Assembly (NCBI GenBank): GCA_902464595.1
Contig: CABQJX010000038.1
Coordinates: forward strand, 1-20,980
Reading direction: 5' to 3'
Length of the DNA stretch: 20,980 bases
Source: an uncultured Lachnoclostridium sp.
GTDB taxonomy: Bacteria > Bacillota > Clostridia > Lachnospirales > Lachnospiraceae
In this document: positions 7,848 to 15,436 of the stretch, piece by piece
How positions within the stretch are numbered: the stretch's first letter is position 1
Layout: every line of letters begins with the position of its first letter
The notes under the pieces: generated by a model
What the model saw: only the letters and a program-made list of their open reading frames with translations
Database searches by the model: none
Told to the model about the DNA's origin: nothing
Made by a program: the position numbers and the translations under genes

Positions 7848-8969
7848 ATGAGAGTCGTAAATTCATCTACATACAGCAAATTTACATCCTCGGTCAACGA
7901 TGTGCACAGCAAATTAAATAAAGCTATGAATAAAGTTTCCAGTGGAGCTGCCTACGAGTCAGCTGCTGAAAATCCTCTGGCTTACTACCAGGGAAAGCAG
8001 ATTGATCAGATCTATCAGGATGCAAAAAGCAAAAATGCCCTTCTTGGGGATGTTAAAAACCGTCTTTATGAACAAGAACAGGGTGTTTACAATATCCAGC
8101 AGCTTTTAACCGGTGCAAAGACAGCGGTTCAGTACTTGACTGACAGCACTCACAACACAGACAAGAACGCGGTACAGACCAAACGGGACGAGCTGCTCCA
8201 GAGAGCCCAGTCCATTGTTTCCAATCTAAACGCTCAGTACGGAAACTATTATGTATTCGGTGGAAATGATGTATCCACTACCCCCTTCTCTTTAAGCAAG
8301 GACGGGGCAACCTTGACTTTTTCCCACAAATTTCCAGGTGACACCACTACCACCACTATGACTATGAAGCTGACGGATGATGGCAAGGGCAGCTACGCTT
8401 ATGAGATCAGCGATGCAGATCTCAATAACATGCTGAAAGCCATGAGAGAGCAGGGGCGTGTTGATATTGGTTATGGAGACATTTCCAATGAAAATACTCT
8501 TCTTGATACCTATACAGGCGGGCTCAATGCTCTCACGGGCCTTTCTTCCGATGCGCTGAGAGCCATGTCTGACGACGCTGCCAAAGCTGCCATCAAAAAA
8601 GGGCTTAATGAAGGGCCCTTGGGCCTGGTGGGGGCTGCTGTTATGACCTCTGACCAATATATAGACGGTACTATTGACGCTTCTAAGTTCACAGAGTCTA
8701 TGGGAACCATTCATGGACAGATAACTCAGGCAGAGCACACGGTCAGCACAGTGTATGCAGATTTAGGAAATAAGTCAAATATACTGGAAACAACCAAAAA
8801 GCGTTTGGATGCCCTAGAAGATTCTCTGGAAACCCAATATACCAATCTTTTAGGGGCAGATCCCTATGAGGCGATTATGGAAATGTATTCTTATCAATAC
8901 TCTTATTCCGCTGCCTTAAAAGTAGGTTCCAACCTTTTACAGTCCTCACTCTTTGATTTTCTAGCTTAA
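7848..8969 (+). CDS. flgL: Flagellar hook-associated protein 3, FlgL
   Basis: The 373-residue protein is flagellin-like at both ends: an N-terminal helix (KLNKAMNKVSSGAAYESAAENP, about 23-44), YGNYYVFGGNDVSTTPF at about 126-142 as in FlgL, and a C-terminal helix (LLGADPYEAIMEMYSYQYSYSAAL, about 334-357). FlgL joins FlgK to the filament. AGGAGG at 7831-7836 lies 11 bases before the ATG. The gene follows flgK by 25 bases in the same operon. It is about 75 residues longer than the B. subtilis protein because of the middle region (about 145-260). Confidence 0.96.
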   Translation: MRVVNSSTYSKFTSSVNDVHSKLNKAMNKVSSGAAYESAAENPLAYYQGKQIDQIYQDAKSKNALLGDVKNRLYEQEQGVYNIQQLLTGAKTAVQYLTDSTHNTDKNAVQTKRDELLQRAQSIVSNLNAQYGNYYVFGGNDVSTTPFSLSKDGATLTFSHKFPGDTTTTTMTMKLTDDGKGSYAYEISDADLNNMLKAMREQGRVDIGYGDISNENTLLDTYTGGLNALTGLSSDALRAMSDDAAKAAIKKGLNEGPLGLVGAAVMTSDQYIDGTIDASKFTESMGTIHGQITQAEHTVSTVYADLGNKSNILETTKKRLDALEDSLETQYTNLLGADPYEAIMEMYSYQYSYSAALKVGSNLLQSSLFDFLA

Positions 8970-9008
8970 TTTTTTTAATTGGATGATAAACTGAAAGGGG
9001 GGCAATCA

Positions 9009-9551
9009 ATGGGACAATTAACAGGACCACTACTGGAAATCTCTACTAAACCATTTAAGGCAATCCATTTCCGCCAAAATGGCCAACTCATATCAGAAAA
9101 TCGGCTGATACTTGAAAAACAAAAAGCTTTATCAAGAAGATCCGCTTTTATGCAGGCCCACAAAGTCCAGGCTGGACCGGACATGAATTATATCCGGAAG
9201 GTTAACACTGCTTTCTCTCCTGCGCTCCCGATTACGCCTGATCCTTCCCATTATTTTCATTCTGACAGCCAAGTGGAGCAAACATATCCCTCAGCCCCAA
9301 CCGCAGATCTTGTTTCAGCTGAACAGATTCAATCCCAACATGGATTCTCTGAGGCTCAGGCTGCTTATGTACAGCAGAGGGGAAGTTTTGAAGTTCGTGC
9401 TGCCAGCGGAGATGTGACTTACATTCCCGCTATCCAAATGACCATCATTACCTCTTGGCCAGAGGTGGATTTTACCTATACAGGGGGTTTCCACTATGTC
9501 CCCCCTAAGGCTGAGGAAACAGAGGGAATAGGGCTTAACCTTACCATATAG
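9009..9551 (+). CDS. DUF6470 family protein (YviE-like)
   Basis: The 180-residue protein starts at ATG 9009, where AAAGGGGGG lies six bases upstream; the frame opens ten codons earlier at 8979 without a ribosome site. The N-terminus (PLLEISTKPFKAIHF) and C-terminus (SWPEVDFTYTGGFHYVPPK, about 152-170) match the DUF6470 family, whose B. subtilis member yviE sits in the same place between flgL and fliW. The function is unknown. No signal peptide or membrane segment is present, and the middle (about 60-110) is low complexity. Its fixed position in flagellar operons suggests an assembly or regulatory role. The fliW ribosome site overlaps its stop codon. Confidence 0.82.
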   Translation: MGQLTGPLLEISTKPFKAIHFRQNGQLISENRLILEKQKALSRRSAFMQAHKVQAGPDMNYIRKVNTAFSPALPITPDPSHYFHSDSQVEQTYPSAPTADLVSAEQIQSQHGFSEAQAAYVQQRGSFEVRAASGDVTYIPAIQMTIITSWPEVDFTYTGGFHYVPPKAEETEGIGLNLTI

Positions 9552-9560
9552 GAGCTTTTT

Positions 9561-10025
9561 ATGAAAATTTGTACTGATTATTATGGAATCATTGAATATG
9601 AGTCAGAAGAACTAGTTACATTTCCTAGGGGAATCTTCGGTTTTCCGTCTCTTACAAAATATCTTCCCCTGTGTATGGACGAGGGAGACAGCGCTCTGCT
9701 TCTCTTACAATCTGCTGAGGATCCTCATATCGCTTTTTTTCTCATTGACCCCAGCGTTTTAAAGACGGATTATACTCCTCACCTCCAGCCAGAGGAGCTT
9801 ATGTTTCTGGGAGCGGAAACCAACGGTGAGCTGTCTTACTATTCTATTTGTGTTGTACACAGCAATTATCTTGACAATACCGTGAACTTGAAATGTCCTT
9901 TGGTCATCAATCCAATTACACGCCAAGGTATGCAGGTTATACTAAGCGGAACGGATTATGGTTACCGTCATCCCCTAAGCACACTTTTACCCCAAAACAG
10001 GGGAGGAGGCGCAGAGCAATGTTGA
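9561..10025 (+). CDS. fliW: Flagellar assembly factor FliW (CsrA antagonist)
   Basis: The 154-residue protein has FliW family features: an N-terminal strand region ending in ITFP-like VTFPRGIFGFPSLTKYLPL (about 19-37), SPE-like LLLQSAEDPHIAFFLIDP (about 47-64), and C-terminal NLKCPLVINPITRQGMQVIL (about 110-129). In B. subtilis FliW binds flagellin and CsrA alternately. When flagellin is exported, FliW is freed to sequester CsrA and relieve translation repression. Here fliW overlaps csrA by seven bases (10019-10025), which supports the partnership. The ribosome site AGGAG is formed partly by the upstream stop codon. Confidence 0.96.
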   Translation: MKICTDYYGIIEYESEELVTFPRGIFGFPSLTKYLPLCMDEGDSALLLLQSAEDPHIAFFLIDPSVLKTDYTPHLQPEELMFLGAETNGELSYYSICVVHSNYLDNTVNLKCPLVINPITRQGMQVILSGTDYGYRHPLSTLLPQNRGGGAEQC

Positions 10026-10258
10026 TTCTGAAACGCAAAAAAAATGAGAGCATCCAAATTGGCGATAATATTCGTATCACCATACTTGAATGCTCTTCCA
10101 GTCTGGTTCGGCTGGCCGTTGAAGCTCCCAAGGATATTTCTGTTGTCCGGGAGGAATTGCAAGAAACATCTGCTATAAACCACGATGCTATTATAACAGA
10201 TAAATCTGCGCTTCAATCTGCAGCTGCCGCACTCCTTCCCTATCTGGAACACAACTGA
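10019..10258 (+). CDS. csrA: Translational regulator CsrA
   Basis: The 79-residue protein starts at ATG 10019 (AGGAGG at 10004-10009, nine bases upstream); the frame opens earlier at 9893 inside fliW, which is not a start. It shows MLILKRK..ESI.IG, R6 and R44 (in SVVREEL), the two arginines needed for RNA binding, and APKDISV. CsrA dimers bind GGA motifs in RNA hairpins, in Firmicutes mainly to block flagellin translation. A C-terminal helical extension (about 48-79) is typical of the FliW-responsive Firmicute type. The leader itself holds two adjacent GGAGG motifs, so autoregulation is possible. No flagellin gene follows; instead a convergent gene overlaps its last 19 bases. Confidence 0.97.
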   Translation: MLILKRKKNESIQIGDNIRITILECSSSLVRLAVEAPKDISVVREELQETSAINHDAIITDKSALQSAAAALLPYLEHN

Positions 10259-11313
10259 TTCCAAAAATCTATAAACTTAGAATAAATTTCCTTTCTTTTT
10301 CCTTTAAACCGCTGGTACAGAAGTTTTCTTCTAGCCTGGCGGTTTTCCCGTTCCTCTGCCTTTAAAACGGAACCGATCAGAGCTAATGCCTCTGGTATAG
10401 TCTCCGGGTATTCCTTGGAATATCCCAAGATTCTGTTTTCAATGACATCGTAAACCTCCAGCTCTTCCTGGGAAATAAATTTACTCCTCTCCTCTTTTGT
10501 TCCAAACCACATGTATCCCAATCCCAAAAGCTTTTCACACAAATCCCGAACATGCAAAAACTTAAGACGATTCCATATATCTTCCATCTGAAAGGAACCA
10601 GACAGAGAACGGTATAGGACATACAATTCCATGAGATGACGCACCAAAAGCTGATCCGTGGCATAAAGATAAGCATCTTGGGCAAAAAGCCACAGAAGGC
10701 GATCCTCCTCCTTCAACTTCCAGATATAGGTATAGGTTCCCAGACGTTCCCCCTGCTCCAAAAGGCGAACTAACTGCTTATGGTAACAGGGCGTCTTAAA
10801 AGGAAGATGATCGTAAATTTCCACGCAGAACCCGTCCTCCCTGTGCATCCGTTCCCCATAAGGACTATAAGTCTGATCCATCTCATATCCAAGATCAATG
10901 AGATAGCCCTTTACAAGCACATAATTCTCTGAATCCATATACAGTCTGAGAGCGCAAACCCCTGCCATCTCCTTCATTGCATAGAGCTGACGGCGGGAAG
11001 TGGACTCCACTACAAGTACAGAAATTTTTCTTTTTTCGAGAAATTCCAGAAGATGCTTTTCTGTCTTTTCGCATGTATCCCCCAATCGAAGGCTCTCCTG
11101 ATAGCGCTCAAAAAAGCGATCCCGCCACTGCTGAGGAACCTTTTCATTTCCCAGAACCCCTATATAGATCAAACCAGCTATCCGATGATAATCTGCCACC
11201 CGGAACAACCGCTCCCAATCCAGCTTTCCGTGAACCGGTCTCAAATCATCCTGACGTACCACTGAGGCGGCCATACTGACCAACAAACGGCCTTCAAATA
11301 AAATTCGATTCAT
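10240..11313 (-). CDS. Degenerate nucleotidyltransferase-family protein in the fliDST operon
   Basis: The 357-residue protein resembles the uncharacterised nucleotidyltransferase family (NTP_transf_5, PF14907). It has LDWERLFRVADYHRIAGLIY (about 31-50), LLEFLEKRKISVLVVEST (about 88-105, where relatives have the Lys-Gly loop), a strand-helix with LVKGYLIDLGYEM (about 133-145), and CVEIYDHLPF (about 163-172). The usual metal-binding D-x-D is replaced at about 121-127 (ALRLYMD), so catalysis may be lost. The start overlaps the fliT-like stop (ATGA at 11310-11313), so it is the last gene of a fliD-fliS-fliT unit. Role unknown; flagellin modification is one possibility. Its end runs antiparallel into csrA for 19 bases. 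Confidence 0.6.
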   Translation of the reverse strand: MNRILFEGRLLVSMAASVVRQDDLRPVHGKLDWERLFRVADYHRIAGLIYIGVLGNEKVPQQWRDRFFERYQESLRLGDTCEKTEKHLLEFLEKRKISVLVVESTSRRQLYAMKEMAGVCALRLYMDSENYVLVKGYLIDLGYEMDQTYSPYGERMHREDGFCVEIYDHLPFKTPCYHKQLVRLLEQGERLGTYTYIWKLKEEDRLLWLFAQDAYLYATDQLLVRHLMELYVLYRSLSGSFQMEDIWNRLKFLHVRDLCEKLLGLGYMWFGTKEERSKFISQEELEVYDVIENRILGYSKEYPETIPEALALIGSVLKAEERENRQARRKLLYQRFKGKRKEIYSKFIDFWNQLCSR

Positions 11314-11711
11314 TTGTGTTTAACCCTTCTTACAACCATGCTGTCTTTTGTCCTTATCTGCTCAATAAGGGTTTGGGAACGACTCCGTATCTCAAGAATC
11401 TTCTCCATAACGATCACGTCTTCCGGTATTGCGTTATTTTCCCATTTTCTTATCTGGTCAATGGGGCCAAAAGCTACCGCGTAAAGTATCCGGCGCTGTT
11501 CCAACTGCACTTCTGCCTTCTGCCGTATTGCGCCCTCACATGCCGCGTGAAGTTCCATCTGCTCTCCACGCATCCCTAAAAGGAGAGCAGCAGAGACGGT
11601 GTCTCTGCGCTCTATAGCTTCTGCCAGCTCATCAGTCAGGCGTCCGATCTCCCGAAGAAGATTGTACCTTCTCTGAAGAAGGATCATAATAGTCTCCAAC
11701 TCTATTTTCAC
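11310..11711 (-). CDS. FliT-like flagellar export chaperone
   Basis: The 133-residue protein starts at GTG 11711 with AAGGAGAGG six bases upstream. The frame is open to 11831, but that would run deep into fliS with no ribosome site. It is helical and charged (LQRRYNLLREIGRLTDELAEAIERRD, about 11-36; later RSRSQTLIEQIR), like FliT/FlgN-class chaperones. FliT binds the cap protein FliD. The order fliD-fliS-this gene matches fliDST in enterobacteria and Bacillus. The identification rests mainly on position, size and composition. It is 13 bases from fliS and overlaps the next gene by four. Confidence 0.62.
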   Translation of the reverse strand: MKIELETIMILLQRRYNLLREIGRLTDELAEAIERRDTVSAALLLGMRGEQMELHAACEGAIRQKAEVQLEQRRILYAVAFGPIDQIRKWENNAIPEDVIVMEKILEIRSRSQTLIEQIRTKDSMVVRRVKHK

Positions 11712-11724
11712 TTTTAGCCTCTCC

Positions 11725-12129
11725 TTATCCAAGAATCCCCCTATTCTGTATAGAAGGGCTATCCCCTGTAATCCGGCTGGCCTCGTCAAAGGCAGAACGC
11801 AACTCTGATAGGATATGGCTGATTCTCCCAATCTCCGCTATCTGACGTTCCCTTCCCGACTTGACCCTGCTGATGTCATAAATGAGATACTCATAGATAC
11901 GCCGCAGATCAAAACTGATAGGCTGGCTCATATCCAGTATATCCATCAGATACCGAAGGATCCGGTTTACCCGGCTCAAACATTCCTCAAACAACGGATA
12001 ATTCTTATCTTCCAAAGCAATCTCTGACTTTTTCAGCCGACTAATAGACTCATCATAGAGCAGCAGCAGCAGTTCCGATCCGCTCATAGAGTAAACACTT
12101 TTTTCTTTATATTTCTTATAACCGTCCAT
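11725..12129 (-). CDS. fliS: Flagellar export chaperone FliS
   Basis: The 134-residue protein carries FliS signatures: YKEKSVYSMSGSELLLLLYDESISRLKKSEIALEDKNY at the N-terminus (family: ...T.sPeeLi.mLYdgai..l..A..ai...d), a central VNRILRYLMDILD, and DLRRIYEYLIYDI (about 74-86). FliS binds the C-terminus of flagellin and keeps it from polymerising before export. The start at 12129 has GGTGAGG just upstream, and the gene follows fliD by 17 bases. Length is normal for the family (about 125-135 residues). Confidence 0.95.
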   Translation of the reverse strand: MDGYKKYKEKSVYSMSGSELLLLLYDESISRLKKSEIALEDKNYPLFEECLSRVNRILRYLMDILDMSQPISFDLRRIYEYLIYDISRVKSGRERQIAEIGRISHILSELRSAFDEASRITGDSPSIQNRGILG

Positions 12130-12146
12130 TTATCCTCACCTTAGTA

Positions 12147-14594
12147 TCAGCCCGTCATTGAGGCCAAATAGCCTGCCTGGCTGTTCATCTGGTTGATCAG
12201 GGTTTCCATCTGGGTAAATTGACTAATATAACGATCCTGCTCTGTTTTCAATCTCGCATTCAGCTTATCTATCGTTTTCTGCATCTCCTCCAGCTGAGAA
12301 TAGATACTGTTCTGAGTAAGGGAAAGGCTGATCTTCTCTGATCCCGCTTCCTCAATCAAGATTCCGTAGGAACCGCCGTTTTTGTAGGACCATCGAGTGG
12401 CGTAGGAGCTCAAAGTATCCTCTACAATGGATACCAGCCCTTTCTTTACATCGCCGCCTCCTGTAAAGATATCGGATACCAGCTCTGGATCACTAGTCAT
12501 GGCAGACTTAAATTTATTTTCGTCAAATTTAAGAGTTCCCCCATCTGTGTAATCGTCCGAAATACTAATTCCAATCTTTTCTAGTTTTTCATAGGAAACA
12601 CCATTTCCCATAAGCTCTGTAATCACACCCTGGACTGATATGCTCAGATCCCTAAGCGTTGAATTTCCGAATAACAGCCCTTCCTTTGCCTTCTTCTCCC
12701 AGTTTTCAATAGACTTGTCATCCATTTCTTCCTTCTGGGCATCCGTAAGAGGTCCATAATTGCCATTGGGTTTCGTTGTAACCTGGCTGTTAATTTCCTT
12801 AATCAGAGAGTTATAGTCCTCAACAAACTTTTTCACACGCTCTGCAACCGTATCTACATCAGCAGCAGCACTAAAAGTGACCGCTTGGTCAGCAGCAGAT
12901 GTATCATTGACATCTTTTGCCCCAAAAACTCCACTGACCGTAACATTAAGCCCTTCTAAGTCAAAGGAGTTTGTGGAACTAGTGATCTTAGTGTTGACTC
13001 CGTTTCCATAACTTACGATAATTTCCGCATCCTTGCCATCCTCATTCCTTCCATCTTTTCCGACACCAAAAATCGTCTCTGCTGCACCGCCAAGTTCGAT
13101 CTCTCGTCCACTTCCTGTTTCAGTGGAGGTAAGTGAAAACTGGTTTGTACCTGACATATAGAAAACCTTAACCCCCATATCCTGATTCTCATTAATCATA
13201 GACATAAGTTCATTGACTGTGGTATCCGCAGTCACGCCTTCCAATTTTACGCCATTAATGGTAAAATTTTCCAGAGCTTTTTTTAACGCTTCATCCGACA
13301 TATTTGGATCAAATCCTAAAAGCTCTTTATTCTTGGCTAAGCTGGAATCTAAGCTGATCTTATTGGACTGGTTCACTTCAATTCCCAAAATCTTACGCAG
13401 CTCCACGCTGTCTGCGTTGATGGTAAGTGTCTCGCCGTTAGATGCCACAAAAGACATGCCTCCAGTACTGTTATCTTCCCCCACAGTTACTTTTCCGCTT
13501 CCAAATGCCTTATTAATCTTCTTTTGAAGTAGATTTTTAAAATCGTCAAAGGAATGGATATTTTTTAATTCTTCCTCATCCTTAATAAGCTCAATGTTTT
13601 TCTTCTGTCCTCCGAAACTGATCGTAATACCCTTTCCTACCAAATATTCCTTTACCTTTTGATTCTCCACGTAGGAATCTTGCAGTGCACCGGTATTGTC
13701 GTTAAACTCCTTCAGACTGATCCCGTCCTGTAATTGATCCGCACTCAGTTTGGAGGAATCAAACCCTAAAGCTCCCAACGCAGAGGAGGTGCTCTTAATA
13801 GAATAACCCTTTGCCTCCTCTGAAATGTTAGATGTCTGCTCAACAGTCAGCTTTCCATCTCCAGTCAGTACAAAATGGATTCCACTACCCATTCCCTTAT
13901 CCTTAGCCATAAAATCTTCAGAGTCTAAAGCCTTATTAAGTTCAACCACAAGATCCTTTGGATCTGCTGTATAATCAATGGTGTGTGTAATCTTCTTTCC
14001 TGTATCTGGATCCGTCGTTGTATAGCTGGTCGGAAGTGACAGGGTTATGGCATCATTAAACCGACTATCCACAGAATTATATGTGCCAAAAGTAATCTGT
14101 GTACCCTCTAATTTGGATATTGGAATGGTTCCATTTTCAAATTTATCCGCAGTTATCACTGTTGAAACAGATCCAGCCTCCCCTTTTGTAGAAGACAGGC
14201 GGTTTGCTGCTGTGGCCAACTGCGTTACTCCCAAGATAGACAGATAATCAATCATTCCAGAAGACCCAGAAGCTTTTACATATTTTGTCACATTGGGATC
14301 TCCTGTCACAGTGATTTGGTTTTTAGCAAAAAAGTTGGAATCGGATAAACTGTTTGTAGCTGAAAAACCCAAATAATTATCCTGAAGATCTAGAATTTTA
14401 TCGCTGATAGATCGGAATGCCTCCTGCTTCCAACTCAGCTTTGTCATCTCTTGTTTCTGTTTTGTGATCTTTGATGTGGTGCCAGCTGTCATCTGTTCGA
14501 TGATCGAATCACGGTCAATACCGGAAGCCAGGCCTCCGAAGCCCTTGAGGGCGGTATTTCCCAGGCTGCTTGTAGCTGATGATACGCTTGCCAT
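12147..14594 (-). CDS. fliD: Flagellar filament cap protein FliD (large form)
   Basis: The 815-residue protein has the FliD N-terminus (GFGGLASGIDRDSIIEQMTA at about 18-37, coiled-coil KQEMTKLSWKQEAFRSISDKI at about 46-66) and the FliD C-terminal domain with VKKFVEDYNSLIKEINS, LFGNSTLRDLSISVQGVI, LEKIGISISDDY and a final coiled coil (MQKTIDKLNARLKTEQDRYISQFTQMETLINQMN). FliD caps the filament and folds flagellin at the tip. B. subtilis FliD has about 500 residues; the extra 300 are in the middle (about 120-550), rich in Asp, Asn, Ser and Thr, likely surface-exposed domains. The ribosome site is AAAGGGG, and the gene lies 29 bases after the ComFB-domain gene. Confidence 0.95.
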   Translation of the reverse strand: MASVSSATSSLGNTALKGFGGLASGIDRDSIIEQMTAGTTSKITKQKQEMTKLSWKQEAFRSISDKILDLQDNYLGFSATNSLSDSNFFAKNQITVTGDPNVTKYVKASGSSGMIDYLSILGVTQLATAANRLSSTKGEAGSVSTVITADKFENGTIPISKLEGTQITFGTYNSVDSRFNDAITLSLPTSYTTTDPDTGKKITHTIDYTADPKDLVVELNKALDSEDFMAKDKGMGSGIHFVLTGDGKLTVEQTSNISEEAKGYSIKSTSSALGALGFDSSKLSADQLQDGISLKEFNDNTGALQDSYVENQKVKEYLVGKGITISFGGQKKNIELIKDEEELKNIHSFDDFKNLLQKKINKAFGSGKVTVGEDNSTGGMSFVASNGETLTINADSVELRKILGIEVNQSNKISLDSSLAKNKELLGFDPNMSDEALKKALENFTINGVKLEGVTADTTVNELMSMINENQDMGVKVFYMSGTNQFSLTSTETGSGREIELGGAAETIFGVGKDGRNEDGKDAEIIVSYGNGVNTKITSSTNSFDLEGLNVTVSGVFGAKDVNDTSAADQAVTFSAAADVDTVAERVKKFVEDYNSLIKEINSQVTTKPNGNYGPLTDAQKEEMDDKSIENWEKKAKEGLLFGNSTLRDLSISVQGVITELMGNGVSYEKLEKIGISISDDYTDGGTLKFDENKFKSAMTSDPELVSDIFTGGGDVKKGLVSIVEDTLSSYATRWSYKNGGSYGILIEEAGSEKISLSLTQNSIYSQLEEMQKTIDKLNARLKTEQDRYISQFTQMETLINQMNSQAGYLASMTG

Positions 14595-14623
14595 AGTCTA
14601 TACCCCTTTCCTATACTCTTATA

Positions 14624-15424
14624 TCAATTATCGACCGCTTCGCTCAGATCATAAGGAATCTTTCTTTCATGGCGCGGATTGTCCCGCACATCCATGCAGG
14701 CTTTGATAGTCTGAGTTAGAAGATTTACCCTATATCGATTCTTGTAATAACTTAAAAGAGGCTGGACTGCCGTTCGATCTGCCACCACATATTTAGCCGG
14801 AAGGCGAGTGAGGAGAAGGGCTCGCACATCTGCCTGACAGCGGCTACACATGCAAACCTCATATTTCTCCATTTCTTCCCTCACCATATCCTCATCTATG
14901 ATCTCCTCCATCACATTGATCATACGATAGGTTGTTTCTGGCTGGGACACCGGCTGATCTGCCAAAACGCTGTCTTGTTCCTCCCACCCATTTTGCTTTT
15001 TTTCCTGCCTGTCCGATTGGACTGCGGTTTCCAGCCCGCTTCGTCCTTCTGGTTGCTTTTGAACTTCCTGTGTTTTCTGAAATTCCTGTGTCTTTTGGCT
15101 TTCGTTTTGTTTCTGGATCTCCTGCGCCTTGTCATCTTCTCCCAAATTCAGCTCGTTTAAGAGCTGACACCGTATATCATTAGAGAGCTTTTCGTCCTCA
15201 CTGGAGTCCACCACTGTCACTTTTTGTTCTCCACAAGATGGTGAGGAAACCAACCGTGTAGGAGAATGCAGATCATTGGCCAGAGCTGTGGCTCCTTCTT
15301 CCTTTGAAGGCGCTTCCTTCTGAGCTTGTTTGTTCTTTACCTCACCCGGTTCTTCCTCCTGAGGCGCAGCTCCCCCTGTGATCAGGTTCAGCACATGTGA
15401 AGTTTTATTCGTCTTTCTTGCCAT
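14624..15424 (-). CDS. ComFB-domain protein with basic N-terminus, likely ParA partner
   Basis: The 266-residue protein has three parts. Residues 1-17 are basic and include a short hydrophobic stretch (MARKTNKTSHVLNLITGG). Residues 20-165 are low complexity, charged and Gln-rich, with near-repeats of KTQE.Q at about 111-123. Residues 166-250 form a ComFB domain (late competence protein family): MEEIIDEDM, CMCSRC (C191, C193, C196), ADVRALLLTRLPAKYV, and NLLTQTIKACMDV. Some ComFB proteins have been reported to bind cyclic dinucleotides, and the cysteines may bind metal; neither is shown here. The gene follows parA by 12 bases, with its ribosome site AAGGAGG overlapping the parA stop. In ParA systems the partner usually has a basic N-terminal peptide that stimulates the ATPase; a similar role is inferred. 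Confidence 0.8.
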   Translation of the reverse strand: MARKTNKTSHVLNLITGGAAPQEEEPGEVKNKQAQKEAPSKEEGATALANDLHSPTRLVSSPSCGEQKVTVVDSSEDEKLSNDIRCQLLNELNLGEDDKAQEIQKQNESQKTQEFQKTQEVQKQPEGRSGLETAVQSDRQEKKQNGWEEQDSVLADQPVSQPETTYRMINVMEEIIDEDMVREEMEKYEVCMCSRCQADVRALLLTRLPAKYVVADRTAVQPLLSYYKNRYRVNLLTQTIKACMDVRDNPRHERKIPYDLSEAVDN

Positions 15425-15436
15425 CCTTTTTCCTCC

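Noticed and set aside
8966..8980. TTAATTTTTTTAA after flgL as a terminator
   Set aside because: There is no GC stem before the T-run, and the operon continues nine codons later with a strong ribosome site.
11712..11831. N-terminal extension of the fliT-like gene
   Set aside because: It lies within fliS in another frame; GTG 11711 has an excellent ribosome site.
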